From Dasania phycosphaerae (GTDB lineage Bacteria > Pseudomonadota > Gammaproteobacteria > Pseudomonadales > Dasaniaceae): DNA of 64,000 nucleotides. The position numbers and the translations under genes are program-made. The stretch lies in contig NZ_JAPTGG010000001.1 in NCBI RefSeq assembly GCF_026891035.1, positions 372,001 to 436,000 on the forward strand, in the 5' to 3' direction. Of the stretch, positions 1 through 9,168 are shown piece by piece (positions within the stretch are counted from its first letter, which is position 1; every line of letters begins with the position of its first letter). The notes beneath the pieces were generated by a model. It was not told the DNA's origin, did not search any database, and saw only the letters and a program-made list of their open reading frames with translations.

Positions 1-975
1 ACCGGCACCCCCATACCATTGAGGGTGGACACCGCTGGAGAAAACATACTCTCTATAACGACTCGTTTACTGGCCATAAAGTCCACCGACTCAGGCACTG
101 AAGTCCAAAAGCCACTAAAGTGGCCCGCTTTTTTCTTCGCGATAAGCAGCTTAAATAACTCGTCTAGCTCCGCGCGCGTTAGCGCACCTATATCCTTAAA
201 CTGTATTAAGCCCTTAGCTTGAGCCGCCAGCGCCAAATCAAACAAACCTATGGTGGGTTCATTAACAATGCCCACCTTACCGGCGTAGGCTTCGTCCAAT
301 AACCAGCCCCAGCTCTCGGTTTCATAGGGTATGCCCTTAGCCACTACTTGGGTGTTGTAGCCAAAAGAATCAACATTATGTACATAGGGCAAAAAACTAA
401 TCTCATCGGTATGGGCTACACCTAGCTTACCATCGGGCTGCACATGTAATAGCTTATAAGGAGCATCGCCCGCACCTAATTTTGCCTGCGGTGTTAATTT
501 ACCGGTTTTACTGAGGTTGTTAATTTCATCCCAATAGCGCAGCCGCTTTTTATCTATTGCCTGTATAGACCCCGAGCGCCATAACACATTGATGCTATTA
601 GACCACTGCTCATATAAATCAAAAGACTGCGGCGCCATAAAGGCCTTTTGTAGTACCGCCGCACTGCCGCCGGGTTCAAACTGTATATCTATGCCCAAAT
701 CCGCCATGGCGCGCTGGCGCAACTCTTCCTGCAAGGTAACATGCGTGCCCAACACCCGCAGGGTGGTTTTGTTGCGGGCGAATACAAAAGGCGCCTTGCC
801 CGCTCCCCAAGCGGTAACACCTAAGCTAGCCAAGGTTTTTAGACTCTGGCGTTTGCTCAGATTAACCGGCTCATCTATGTTACTGGGCTTATTGTTTCTG
901 GATTTATTGTTACTGAGCTTATTGTTACTGGACTCATTATTGACACTAGTCTTGTTATTATTACTGGTAGTCATA
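1..975 (-). CDS. PotD-like extracellular solute-binding protein, 3' end outside window
   Basis: Reading leftward from ATG at 975-973, the frame stays open to the left edge (325 codons), so the C-terminus is missing. A G-rich Shine-Dalgarno run lies just upstream. The protein starts with an Asn-rich pentapeptide repeat (NNKxS type, about residues 5-32), then a basic stretch SKRQSLKTL and a hydrophobic segment ending in FAR, which looks like an export signal with a KR version of the twin-arginine motif. The mature part (LRVLGTHVTLQEELRQRA, then FEPGGSAAVLQKAF) resembles periplasmic binding proteins of the spermidine/putrescine PotD group. The inferred role is capture of a small cationic solute for an ABC importer; the ligand is unknown. 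No permease gene is visible here. Confidence 0.75.
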
Positions 976-1136
976 CCCCCCCCTTGCTACAAAACTGCAG
1001 GATCATTCCTTTTCCGCAACACACATTGGCTTTAATTGTAGACTCTTATAGGCAAAAGCCTCTAAATTTATGCTCCGTATAAATACCTATAGCTCTACTA
1101 GGCTAGGGAATGAGAAACCGATTATCGCCCTAGGGC

Positions 1137-1997
1137 TTAGTGCTCTATAGCTGCAGCAATAGACAGGGTGCGCCGCGCTTCTTCCACATGTAGATTTTCT
1201 ATCAGGCGACCATCTAACAACACCAATGCCTCACCTGCCTGTTCTGCCTGCTGCCAGGCGGCAATCACTTTATGGGCCCACTCCACATCTGTGGCGCTAG
1301 GCGCAAACATCTGGTTGGCATAGGCCAGTTGTTTTGGATGTATCACACTCTTACCATCAAAACCCAAATCGCGGCCCTGCTCACAGCTATGTTGGTAGGC
1401 TTGCTCATTGTTTAAATCCAGCTGTACGCCATCAATAATATCTAAGTTATTGGCCCGCGCCGCCAACACACAAAGATTCAACGAGGCCAATAAGCCCTGG
1501 CGATCATCGCGGTTACGCAGTCGTAACTCTTTAGATAAATCACTGGTGCCCATCATCAACACCGTTACGCGCTCACTGGCGCTACACACCTCTTCAATAT
1601 TTAGCACGCCCCTAGGGGTTTCTGCCATCACCCATAAATACAGACTGGCGGGAGCCTGCGCCCTATCCAAAATAGCCAGTGCCTCAGCCACTTCTGCTGC
1701 GCTTTCGACTTTAGGTAAGCAAATAGCATGAGCACCACTATGCGCCATAGCTTTTAGATCGGCTTCGCCCCATTCAGTATCCAAGGCATTAACCCGCACT
1801 ACAATTTCGCGCCGACCATAATCACCTTGCTGTATCGCGGTTTTAATAATCTCCCTGGCTTGCGCCTTTGCCGCAGGGGCAACGGCGTCTTCCATATCAA
1901 AAATAAGGCAGTCGGCGGCTAATTGCTGGGCTTTTGCTAAGGCTCTGGGATTGGAGCCAGGCATGTATAACACGCTGCGGCGGGGGCGGATTTGCAT
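1137..1997 (-). CDS. HpcH/HpaI aldolase family CoA-ester lyase (CitE-like)
   Basis: The 286-residue protein opens with RPRRSVLYMPGSNPRAL and DCLIFDMEDAVAPAAK, the standard start of the CitE/Mcl TIM-barrel family, in which ED(A/S)V helps bind Mg2+. VRVNALDTEWGEADL and CLPKVESAAEV carry the conserved Arg and Glu positions, and GFDGKSVIHPKQL near residue 215 matches the family's CoA-site region. Members split or form acyl-CoA esters such as citryl-, malyl- or citramalyl-CoA. The exact substrate cannot be read from sequence. The ATG has a good GAGGTAG ribosome site. It stands alone between the binding protein and flagellin, so no pathway can be inferred from neighbours. Confidence 0.85.
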   Translation of the reverse strand: MQIRPRRSVLYMPGSNPRALAKAQQLAADCLIFDMEDAVAPAAKAQAREIIKTAIQQGDYGRREIVVRVNALDTEWGEADLKAMAHSGAHAICLPKVESAAEVAEALAILDRAQAPASLYLWVMAETPRGVLNIEEVCSASERVTVLMMGTSDLSKELRLRNRDDRQGLLASLNLCVLAARANNLDIIDGVQLDLNNEQAYQHSCEQGRDLGFDGKSVIHPKQLAYANQMFAPSATDVEWAHKVIAAWQQAEQAGEALVLLDGRLIENLHVEEARRTLSIAAAIEH

Positions 1998-2099
1998 AAC
2001 TACCTCAAACTAAAAAATTGAGGTCGTATTCTAACAGCGGGGCAGCGCCAGCTTCTATAAAGTGGCGCTTATAGTGGCTATTTTAAATTATTTAACTGA

Positions 2100-2915
2100 T
2101 TACGATAACAAACTCAGCACCAGCTGCGAACTGGCATTGGCCTGGGCCTGCAGCGCATTGCCACTATTTTTTAATAGGCTTTGTTTCAGCTGCTCGCTGG
2201 TGGCCAAGGCAAAGTCGGTATCGTTAATGCGGCTGCGGGCGGCTGCGGTATTTTCGGCGCTGTTGCGATTATTACTAATCACAGACTCTATACGCTTACT
2301 CACCGCGCCTAAATCACCACGAAAACTATTGACTGCATCGATAGCCGTATCTATCACCGCTAGCGCATTACTGGCGCCCACCCCAGTAGAAACATCTATG
2401 GCTTGGGCCGGCGTTAGGCTAGCGCCTAGATCGGGTAGCTGCAGGCTTAGTTTGTCGCTCGCTAGGCCACCCACTTGCAGCTCTATAGTCGCATTACTTT
2501 GCAACAGCTTAAGATCATTAAACTGGGTAGTATCTAACACCGTACTGATTTGTTCTTGCAACTGGCCTACCTCAGCCTGTATAGCATCCCGCTGGCTGTT
2601 CCCTAAAGTGCCGTTGCTAGCCTGCAGGGATAACTCCCGTATGCGGCTGAGATTGTCGTTAATCGAAGACAAGCCGCCATCGGCCACCTGCACCAATGAA
2701 ATGCCGTCGCTGGCATTGCGTGCCGTTTGATCCAGGGCATTTAATTCAGTTAGCAATTGCTGAGAAATAATTAACCCTGCCGCATCATCTTTAGCGCTGT
2801 TAATTTTTTTACCCGAGCTTAAGGGCTGCAAGCCTTCTCTCTCTTGTTTGGCGTTTTTTTGCAACTGATTTAATAAACTCTCGTTGCTGGCGATTTCGCC
2901 TATAGTCAGGCCCAT
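2100..2915 (-). CDS. flagellin, short form
   Basis: The 271-residue protein has the two conserved flagellin ends. The N-terminal D0/D1 part contains LSSGKKINSAKDDAAGLII and LVQVADGGLSSINDNLSRI, where flagellins normally read SSGxRINSAxDDAAGLAI. The C-terminal part contains RSRINDTDFALATSEQLKQ and ends in LVLSLLS. The hypervariable centre is reduced to about 70 residues, so this is a compact flagellin. It would be exported by the flagellar type III apparatus and polymerise into the filament. GAGGTGA precedes the ATG. No fliD, fliS, flaG or second flagellin is adjacent, so it is an orphan copy. The stator genes lie about 59 kb away in this window. Confidence 0.9.
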   Translation of the reverse strand: MGLTIGEIASNESLLNQLQKNAKQEREGLQPLSSGKKINSAKDDAAGLIISQQLLTELNALDQTARNASDGISLVQVADGGLSSINDNLSRIRELSLQASNGTLGNSQRDAIQAEVGQLQEQISTVLDTTQFNDLKLLQSNATIELQVGGLASDKLSLQLPDLGASLTPAQAIDVSTGVGASNALAVIDTAIDAVNSFRGDLGAVSKRIESVISNNRNSAENTAAARSRINDTDFALATSEQLKQSLLKNSGNALQAQANASSQLVLSLLS

Positions 2916-3093
2916 TAGTTCACCTCAACCCTATAGTGTTTACTATCACCCTAGCCTAGCAGTTCTGGCACGAACTTCTAATATTCGTTTTTATCAAAGC
3001 TCATACACTTATAACTTTGCTATATATGCCCCTGCGCAGCGTTTATAAAAACTGCTATATTGGCGGGCCAAATAACTGCCTAGGTAACGCAAG

Positions 3094-3489
3094 ATGTCAG
3101 AACAAGATAAACAAAACGGCCTAAAAGTAAGAGCCGAAGTCATGGGCGCGGCCTTTGTGCAGCGGGCCATAGACAACACCACCGAACTCACGGCCCCGCT
3201 GCAGGATTGGATTAACGAGCACGCTTGGGGTTCCACTTGGCAGCGCGATACTTTGCCACGGCAAACGCGATCACTAATCACCATAGCCATGCTGGCGGCA
3301 CTTAAAACCCCCACCGAATTAAAAGGCCATGTGCGCGGCGCGTTAAATAATGGCTGCAGCGTAGCCGAAATACAGGAAGTGCTACTGCACTCTATTGTTT
3401 ACTGCGGTGCACCAGCAGCACAAGAAGCCTTTAGAGCAGCGCAGGAAGTCATTAGCGAGTGGCAGCAAAGCAACCCCGGCAACAGCTAA
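3094..3489 (+). CDS. carboxymuconolactone decarboxylase family protein
   Basis: At 131 residues this is the length of PcaC-like proteins. TLPRQTRSLITIAMLAALKT followed by HVRGALNNGCSVAEIQEVLL and HSIVYCGAPAAQEAF is the typical CMD-family all-helical pattern. The family includes 4-carboxymuconolactone decarboxylase of the protocatechuate branch and many uncharacterised relatives. The single Cys in NNGCS is not a CxxC pair, so an AhpD-type peroxidase role is unlikely. No other protocatechuate genes are nearby. An SDR oxidoreductase follows 83 bases downstream and could be co-transcribed; joint action in degrading an aromatic or terpenoid compound is only a guess. Confidence 0.8.
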   Translation: MSEQDKQNGLKVRAEVMGAAFVQRAIDNTTELTAPLQDWINEHAWGSTWQRDTLPRQTRSLITIAMLAALKTPTELKGHVRGALNNGCSVAEIQEVLLHSIVYCGAPAAQEAFRAAQEVISEWQQSNPGNS

Positions 3490-3572
3490 CTAACACCTAA
3501 AAGGTATAGCCTTAGCCATAGGCCGGGGCTACTATGCTTGCACTTATAATAATTAACTGACCAAGGGCTAAC

Positions 3573-4358
3573 ATGATGCATCCACTATTTTCTCTGCAGG
3601 GCCAAGTGGCTTTTATTACCGGCGCGGGCAGCGATAGCGGCATAGGCTTTGCCGCGGCAAAAATTTTGGCAGAGCTAGGTGCAGAGATTGCCATTACCGC
3701 TACCTCTGAACGCATACACCAACGCGCTCAAGAGTTATCCGCGATTAGCCCTAAGGTAAAAAGTTATATTTGCGATTTAACCGATCGCCCCGCTACCCGC
3801 GCCATGATTAAAACCATAGAGCAGGACTTTGGCAAAATAGATGTGCTGGTGAATAACGCGGGCATGACTATGGTGGGCTCCAGTGAAGTGTACGAGCTGT
3901 TTCACCAGTGCCGCGATGAAGATTGGGATATGGGCATAGAGCGCAACCTCACCACCTGTTACAACGTCACCCGCGCGGTATTACCCGGCATGGTGGAGAG
4001 GCAGTACGGCCGCATAGTCAACGTATCATCGGTAACCGGCCCCTTGGTGAGCAACGAGGGCGAGGCCGCCTACAGCGCCGCCAAAGCGGCCATGATAGGC
4101 ATGAGCCGCAGCATAGCTATAGATGTAGCCAAGCATAATATTACAATTAATAACGTAGCGCCGGGCTGGGTAGCCACCGCCTCGCAAACCGAAGAAGAAG
4201 CCATAGCGGCAAAGTATACGCCAGTAGGGCGTGGCGGCAGCGCCATGGAAATGGCCACCATGATTGCTTATTTGGCATCACCGGGCTCCAGCTATGTCAC
4301 GGGGCAGATGATGGTAGTCGATGGTGGCAATTGCCTGCAGGAAAGCAAGGGGCCGTAA
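3573..4358 (+). CDS. SDR family NAD(P)-dependent oxidoreductase
   Basis: This is a classical 261-residue short-chain dehydrogenase. TGAGSDSGIG at residues 16-25 is the cofactor-binding glycine motif, with a slightly longer loop than TGxxxGIG. NNAG lies at 94-97. The catalytic set is S152/S153, Y167 and K171 in AYSAAKAAM, and VAPGWVAT follows. The C-terminal YVTGQMMVVDGG is usual for FabG-like enzymes. It interconverts a carbonyl and an alcohol using NAD(H) or NADP(H); the substrate is not predictable. Two adjacent ATG codons (3573 and 3576) are possible starts. It is probably co-transcribed with the CMD-family gene upstream. Confidence 0.88.
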   Translation: MMHPLFSLQGQVAFITGAGSDSGIGFAAAKILAELGAEIAITATSERIHQRAQELSAISPKVKSYICDLTDRPATRAMIKTIEQDFGKIDVLVNNAGMTMVGSSEVYELFHQCRDEDWDMGIERNLTTCYNVTRAVLPGMVERQYGRIVNVSSVTGPLVSNEGEAAYSAAKAAMIGMSRSIAIDVAKHNITINNVAPGWVATASQTEEEAIAAKYTPVGRGGSAMEMATMIAYLASPGSSYVTGQMMVVDGGNCLQESKGP

Positions 4359-4431
4359 GCAAAGCCTGCCAATGTTTAGCCAGCGCGCTAAGCTGTAAAT
4401 CAAAGTTTTAAACTAAAACTCTAAACCAAGG

Positions 4432-5115
4432 CTATAAATCGCATTCGTAAATCCAGGCCCCGTTGTTTTCCCACAAACGGTGCCTGGGGCCGCGAGCGTA
4501 GGCATTATTCTCTTCATAGCCCGCGTCACCAGCGTATAGCATGCAACGATCCTGCTCGGTGCTAAGCCAGTTTTTGGCAGCATAGCGCAAGGGCCCGCGG
4601 GCTTGGTAAAACGCTATGGCCTGCTCGCTGCTTTGATGCTGCGCCAACTCTAACAGGCTGACATAGGTAGGCGGCATCATTGCCATTTGCTTATTATCAA
4701 AATACGCCAGCGCCTGTTGCGGGCTGCACCAACGGTGGTGATCTATCTCTTGCTGATCAACCTGCACGCTGGCCTCGCCTTGATAGCGCGTCACAAAAAA
4801 CCAGGTATTAAAACGCTTGCTGGTTTCCTTGGGGGCCAACCACTGTGAGACGGGAATAAGCTGCTGTGGGCACAGTTTAAGCTGTGCCTCCTCATAGCTT
4901 TCACGCACTGCCGCCTGTTTAGCGACCAAGGTCATATCAGGCTGCTCGCTGGCTGCTCGTTTACCATAATCACCCGCGTCTATGCGGCCACCGGGAAACA
5001 CCCAATAGCCAGCAGCAAAAGCCAAAGCTTGCGAGCGGCGTAGCAATAAAACCTCTAACCCCTGCTTACCATCGCGCAATACTATAGCAGTAGCGGCAGG
5101 GATTAATTCAGCCAT
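4432..5115 (-). CDS. Nudix hydrolase with extended Nudix box
   Basis: The 227-residue protein carries a Nudix box whose two halves, GGRIDAGD at about 42-49 and AAVRESYEEAQL at 68-79, are separated by an insertion. It ends in ESYEEAQ where the family has E-x-x-E-E-x-G. This split layout resembles the NUDT19-like CoA/acyl-CoA pyrophosphatase branch. Nudix enzymes cleave nucleoside diphosphates linked to another group, using Mg2+ bound by the Glu residues. It starts 4 bases after the stop of the 170-residue gene upstream (5120-5632), so the two are likely translationally coupled. With the acyl-CoA ligase at the head of the block, a role with CoA esters is plausible but inferred. Confidence 0.8.
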   Translation of the reverse strand: MAELIPAATAIVLRDGKQGLEVLLLRRSQALAFAAGYWVFPGGRIDAGDYGKRAASEQPDMTLVAKQAAVRESYEEAQLKLCPQQLIPVSQWLAPKETSKRFNTWFFVTRYQGEASVQVDQQEIDHHRWCSPQQALAYFDNKQMAMMPPTYVSLLELAQHQSSEQAIAFYQARGPLRYAAKNWLSTEQDRCMLYAGDAGYEENNAYARGPRHRLWENNGAWIYECDL

Positions 5116-5119
5116 CGTG

Positions 5120-5632
5120 TTAGTCGTCGCGCTCTTCGGTATGCTCGGCAGTTTGCTCAGCAGCCGCTTTAAATTGCTCGGGGTCCATAAACATCATATG
5201 GGCAATAATAGAGGCGTCTTTGGCAAACTCTAGGGCTATCATTAATACATTATCTTGCTCATGGGCGCGCACTACACCGGGTATACCTACCAGCTGTAAA
5301 CCCTCTTCGCTGTGCATAATGCGTATATCTTTTTTCGCCTTCATGTCTACGGCTATGCGATTAAGTAAACCACCTAAGGCCACGCGAAATATATCGTAGT
5401 TAAAGCCGGGGCCTTTAAATTCGCTGTGATCTAATTTAAGTTTGCAATCTAGTTTAAGCTGATCACCTTGGTTAATCGCACCTACACTTAACACCTTACC
5501 CGATTTTAAATCTTTAAAAGCTGCCTTGGCTTTTTCTTTAGGGGCTGACACTAATATGCGGCCCATCACACCGCCCATTACATCTAACACCTGAAAAAAA
5601 TTAATTTCTATATCTTTAACTTGCTCAGTCAT
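5120..5632 (-). CDS. conserved-looking protein of unknown function (170 aa)
   Basis: I do not recognise this family. The protein has no signal peptide or membrane segment. It has a basic middle (LKLDCKLKLDHSEFK) and a C-terminal tail rich in Glu (AAEQTAEHTEERDD). The pattern of alternating strands and short helices, with GFNYDIFRVALGGLLNRIAVDM in the centre, suggests a compact alpha/beta fold. It lies between a MatB-like ligase (50 bases upstream) and a Nudix hydrolase (4 bases downstream), all leftward, so an operon is likely. Normal codon use for this region and tight spacing argue that it is a real gene. A role linked to acyl-CoA metabolism rests on context only. Confidence 0.65.
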   Translation of the reverse strand: MTEQVKDIEINFFQVLDVMGGVMGRILVSAPKEKAKAAFKDLKSGKVLSVGAINQGDQLKLDCKLKLDHSEFKGPGFNYDIFRVALGGLLNRIAVDMKAKKDIRIMHSEEGLQLVGIPGVVRAHEQDNVLMIALEFAKDASIIAHMMFMDPEQFKAAAEQTAEHTEERDD

Positions 5633-5682
5633 AACAACCTCAATCTTATCGATAACGTAGTTTTTATTGTTAACTTGTTGCG

Positions 5683-7197
5683 CTACACAGCTTTAGCATA
5701 CTGCGCGCGCAATTGATTTTTTTGCACTTTAGCCATGGTGTTTCTAGGCAAAGCGGCAACAAAAAATATTTGTTTAGGCACTTTATAAGCCGCCAACTTC
5801 TGCTTGGCTTGGGCTATTAATGCCGCCTCACTAAGCTCGGTTTCGGCCACCACTATAGCGGTAACCGCCTCACCTAAGTCGCTATGAGGCAGGCCTATTA
5901 CCGCACTCTCTTTCACCCCTGCGATGGCATCTAAGACCAGCTCTACCTCTTTGGGGTAAACATTGTAGCCACCGCTAATCACCATATCCTTAGCGCGGCC
6001 CACTATGCTGATATAGCCATCGTCAGTGATGCTGCCCTGATCGCCGGTAATAAAAAAACCGTCGGCAGTAAAATCCTGTGCGGTTTTTTCAGGCTTGCGC
6101 CAATAGCCCTTAAATACATTAGGGCCCTGCACTTGAATGCTGCCTATCTCGCCGAGGGCCAAGGGCTGGTTTTGCTCGTTCACTATACGCACTAACACCT
6201 GCGGTAAGGGCTGGCCCACTGTGCCGGCACGGCGCTCACCCTGCAAGGGGTTAGAGACTAGCATACCTGTTTCAGTCATGCCGTAACGTTCTAAAATTTT
6301 ATGGCCGGTAAGTGTGGCAAACTGCTGGTGAGTACTGGCCAATAAAGGGGCCGAGCCTGAAATAAATAAGCGCATATTAGCGCAATGCTGGGCACTGAAC
6401 TGTGGCGCAGCTAATAAACGCGTATAAAAAGTAGGCACTCCCATCATCACCGTAGCCTGGGGCAAGGCCGCCATAACGGCGGGCAGCTCAAAACTGGGCA
6501 AAAATTGCATACTCGCCCCGGCGGCTAATACGCAATGGCAGGCCACAAATAAGCCATGCACATGAAATATAGGTAGGGCATGCAGCAACACATCATCGCC
6601 TGTAAAGCCCCACAGGCTTGTTAGGGTATAGGCATTGGCCGCCAAATTGCCATGGCTGAGCATAGCGCCCTTGGGCTGGCCAGTGGTGCCAGAGGTGTAG
6701 AGTATGGCGGCAATATCATCACTCTCACGGCTGACATCCTCAAACTCGGCTGCATATTTTGACAATTGCGCCAACCAATCGGCCTGCCCATGCTCATCTA
6801 ATACTCTGACCAACGGCGCAGCAGCCGCCTCGCCATCCAGCTTGGCTAATAGGTTTTGCAAGGCCGCCTGCCGCTGAGGCTCACACACTAATAAGCTAGG
6901 CTGGGCATCGGCCATAAAATAAGCCATTTCAGCATCGGTATAGGCGGTATTTAGCGGTAAATAGATCAAACCCGCCCGCAGCGCGGCCAGGTATAGCATC
7001 AAGGCCATAGGGGATTTGGCCACCTGTACCGCAATGCGGTCACCGGGCTGCAAACCTAGGCTGGTAAAATACTGCGCCAGCTGGCCGCTGAGGCTACGCA
7101 CATCGCCATAGCTAAGCACAGTGCCATCAGGGCTATGGATAAAGGCCTGTTGGTCGGCGGGAAAGCCTCGCTGAAATAAGGTGAATAAATTGCTCAT
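5683..7197 (-). CDS. matB: malonyl-CoA synthetase-like acyl-CoA ligase (MatB type)
   Basis: The 504-residue ANL-superfamily enzyme has ILYTSGTTGQPKGAMLSHGN (phosphate-binding loop), RYGMTETGM (aromatic motif), ITGDQG (hinge region) and LPRNTMAKVQKNQLR with the C-terminal catalytic Lys. Several stretches match my memory of MatB: AGLIYLPLNTAYTDAE, MMGVPTFYTRLL, MRLFISGSAPLL, GPNVFKGYWRKPEKT and ISGGYNVYPKEVE. The reaction would be malonate (or methylmalonate) + CoA + ATP to the CoA ester, supplying fatty-acid or polyketide building blocks. I chose ATG at 7197; a TTG two codons earlier is less likely. It heads a leftward block with the unknown gene and the Nudix gene. Substrate specificity is inferred from motif similarity. 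Confidence 0.82.
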   Translation of the reverse strand: MSNLFTLFQRGFPADQQAFIHSPDGTVLSYGDVRSLSGQLAQYFTSLGLQPGDRIAVQVAKSPMALMLYLAALRAGLIYLPLNTAYTDAEMAYFMADAQPSLLVCEPQRQAALQNLLAKLDGEAAAAPLVRVLDEHGQADWLAQLSKYAAEFEDVSRESDDIAAILYTSGTTGQPKGAMLSHGNLAANAYTLTSLWGFTGDDVLLHALPIFHVHGLFVACHCVLAAGASMQFLPSFELPAVMAALPQATVMMGVPTFYTRLLAAPQFSAQHCANMRLFISGSAPLLASTHQQFATLTGHKILERYGMTETGMLVSNPLQGERRAGTVGQPLPQVLVRIVNEQNQPLALGEIGSIQVQGPNVFKGYWRKPEKTAQDFTADGFFITGDQGSITDDGYISIVGRAKDMVISGGYNVYPKEVELVLDAIAGVKESAVIGLPHSDLGEAVTAIVVAETELSEAALIAQAKQKLAAYKVPKQIFFVAALPRNTMAKVQKNQLRAQYAKAV

Positions 7198-7317
7198 AGA
7201 CAAAAACGACGATACGCCAAGCCGATTTTAAGAAAATATTAGTGGTTTTATACGCTTATTCGACCAGTGTACCCCATCAATGGGGATAATCCGATAGCGC
7301 CCAAGCAGTATAGCGCC

Positions 7318-7323
7318 TATAAT
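7318..7323 (+). promoter_or_regulatory. candidate -10 box for deaD
   Basis: A perfect TATAAT lies 60 bases before the deaD ATG. The hexamer at the expected -35 distance is poor, so this is a weak call. If used, it gives a short leader of roughly 50 bases. Confidence 0.3.
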
Positions 7324-7382
7324 AGGCGGTTATCCCTTGGCCTTGCGCCAACTGCTTTACCGTCCCTATTAGAGATTATTGA

Positions 7383-9116
7383 ATGTCATCCCCTGAAACA
7401 ACCAGTTTTTCTGACCTGGCGCTTTCTGCGCCCGTGTTAAAAGCCATACAAAGCGTAGGCTATGAACAACCCTCCCCTATACAAGCCGCCAGCATCCCCC
7501 ATCTATTAAACGGTGAAGACCTATTAGGCGTGGCACAAACCGGCACCGGCAAAACCGCCGCTTTTGCCTTACCGCTATTAAGCAACATCGATGTCAAAAC
7601 CAAAGCACCACAGGTTTTAGTATTAGCCCCCACCCGTGAACTAGCCATACAGGTAGCCGAGGCTTTCAAAAGCTACGCCAGCCAAATGAAAGGTTTCCAA
7701 GTATTGCCCATATACGGCGGCCAAGATATGCGCGGCCAACTAAAACAGTTAGAGCGCGGCCCACAAGTAGTCGTTGGCACCCCAGGGCGCGTAATGGACC
7801 ACCTGCGTCGCGGCAGCCTAAAACTAGACGCCTTGAAATGCGTAGTGTTGGACGAAGCCGACGAAATGTTACGCATGGGCTTTATAGACGACGTGGAGTG
7901 GATACTAGAGCACACCCCCGAGCAACGCCAAGTAGCGCTATTTTCCGCCACCATGCCCGGCCCCATCAAAAAAGTGGCCGACACCTATTTGCGTAACCCC
8001 AAAGAAGTACGCATAGCCAGCGCCACCCAAACTGGCTCGCATATCAAACAAAGCTACTTAATTGTTAACGGCTTTGAGCGCAAACTGGATGCCATCACCC
8101 GCATCCTAGAAGCACAAGACTTTGATGCCATGATTATTTTTGTGCGCACCAAAACCGCCACTGCAGAGTTGGCCGAAAAACTAGAAGCCCGCGGCTACTC
8201 AGCCTCGGCCCTAAACGGCGACATGAACCAACAACTGCGCGAGCGCACCATCAACCGCCTTAAAAACAAGCAGCTTGATATAGTCGTCGCTACCGACGTG
8301 GCCGCACGCGGCATAGACGTTGAACGCGTCAGCCACGTACTCAACTTCGACATACCCTACGACAGCGAAGCCTACGTACACCGCATAGGCCGCACCGGCC
8401 GCGCTGGCCGTGATGGCAGCGCGATTTTATTTGTAGCGCCCAGAGAAAAGCGTTTGTTATTTTCTATAGAAAAAAACACCCGCCAAAAAATCGAGCCTAT
8501 GGAACTACCCAGCGGCAAAGAAGTATCCAGCCGCCGCGTAGAGCAATTTAAACAATTGCTAACCGACACCCTAGAGTCGCAACCTAACCTAGATTACTTT
8601 TTTGAAATACTCAGCGAATACAGCGCCGAGCACGACCGCTCAGCCGAAGATATCGCCTGCGCCCTGGCTTACCTACACCAGCTAGAACGCCCTCTAGAAG
8701 TAAAAGACTCACCCAAAGGCCGTAAAGAAAAAGGCTTTACCGTAGTTGAAGAAAACCGCCAGTCACGCTCAGGCGATAGCGACCAAATGATGCGCTACCG
8801 CATAGAGCTGGGCCGCGATCAACAAGTAGGCCCCGGCGACATCGTAGGCGCCATCATGAATGAAACCGACCTACACAAAAACGACATAGGCCATATCAAA
8901 TTACACGGTGACCACAGCACAGTAGATTTGCCTTTAAACCTACCTAAAGAACTTATCAGCAAGCTAAAAACCCTAACCGTGCGCAACCTGCCGATTAACA
9001 TCAGCGAAGTAGGCCCCGCCAAGCGCGAGCAACGCCAACCGGGTAAGCGTAAGAGTGCGCCGGGGGCGCATAATAAAGCACCGCGTAAGAAGCCTAGAAA
9101 AGCTAAAAAGGATTAG
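7383..9116 (+). CDS. deaD: DEAD-box RNA helicase DeaD/CsdA
   Basis: The 577-residue protein has all helicase motifs: AQTGTGKT (51-58), PTRELA, TPGR, DEAD (157-160), SAT, ATDVAARGID and HRIGRTGR. After the core there is a dimerisation region and a DbpA-type RNA-binding domain (about 475-550, with PGDIVGAIMNETDL and IGHIKLHGDHSTVDLP), then a Lys/Arg-rich tail. That build and length are typical of DeaD/CsdA, which unwinds structured RNA during 50S ribosome assembly and cold-shock translation. It is monocistronic and ends in a clear hairpin terminator. A second DEAD-box gene (rhlB) lies at 32.6-34.0 kb on the other strand. Confidence 0.93.
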   Translation: MSSPETTSFSDLALSAPVLKAIQSVGYEQPSPIQAASIPHLLNGEDLLGVAQTGTGKTAAFALPLLSNIDVKTKAPQVLVLAPTRELAIQVAEAFKSYASQMKGFQVLPIYGGQDMRGQLKQLERGPQVVVGTPGRVMDHLRRGSLKLDALKCVVLDEADEMLRMGFIDDVEWILEHTPEQRQVALFSATMPGPIKKVADTYLRNPKEVRIASATQTGSHIKQSYLIVNGFERKLDAITRILEAQDFDAMIIFVRTKTATAELAEKLEARGYSASALNGDMNQQLRERTINRLKNKQLDIVVATDVAARGIDVERVSHVLNFDIPYDSEAYVHRIGRTGRAGRDGSAILFVAPREKRLLFSIEKNTRQKIEPMELPSGKEVSSRRVEQFKQLLTDTLESQPNLDYFFEILSEYSAEHDRSAEDIACALAYLHQLERPLEVKDSPKGRKEKGFTVVEENRQSRSGDSDQMMRYRIELGRDQQVGPGDIVGAIMNETDLHKNDIGHIKLHGDHSTVDLPLNLPKELISKLKTLTVRNLPINISEVGPAKREQRQPGKRKSAPGAHNKAPRKKPRKAKKD

Positions 9117-9143
9117 CTTTTAGTTGAGTTTGGTTTGTTAAAC

Positions 9144-9168
9144 AATGCCCGCTGATGCGGGCATTTTT
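9144..9168 (+). terminator. intrinsic terminator of deaD
   Basis: The stem AATGCCCGC pairs with GCGGGCATT around a TGAT loop and is followed by a short T run, 27 bases after the deaD stop codon. Confidence 0.85.

Noticed and set aside
589..1035. Rightward open frame antisense to the binding-protein gene
   Set aside because: The leftward frame has a good ribosome site, signal segment and family motifs; the rightward Leu-rich end is the reverse of the Asn repeat.
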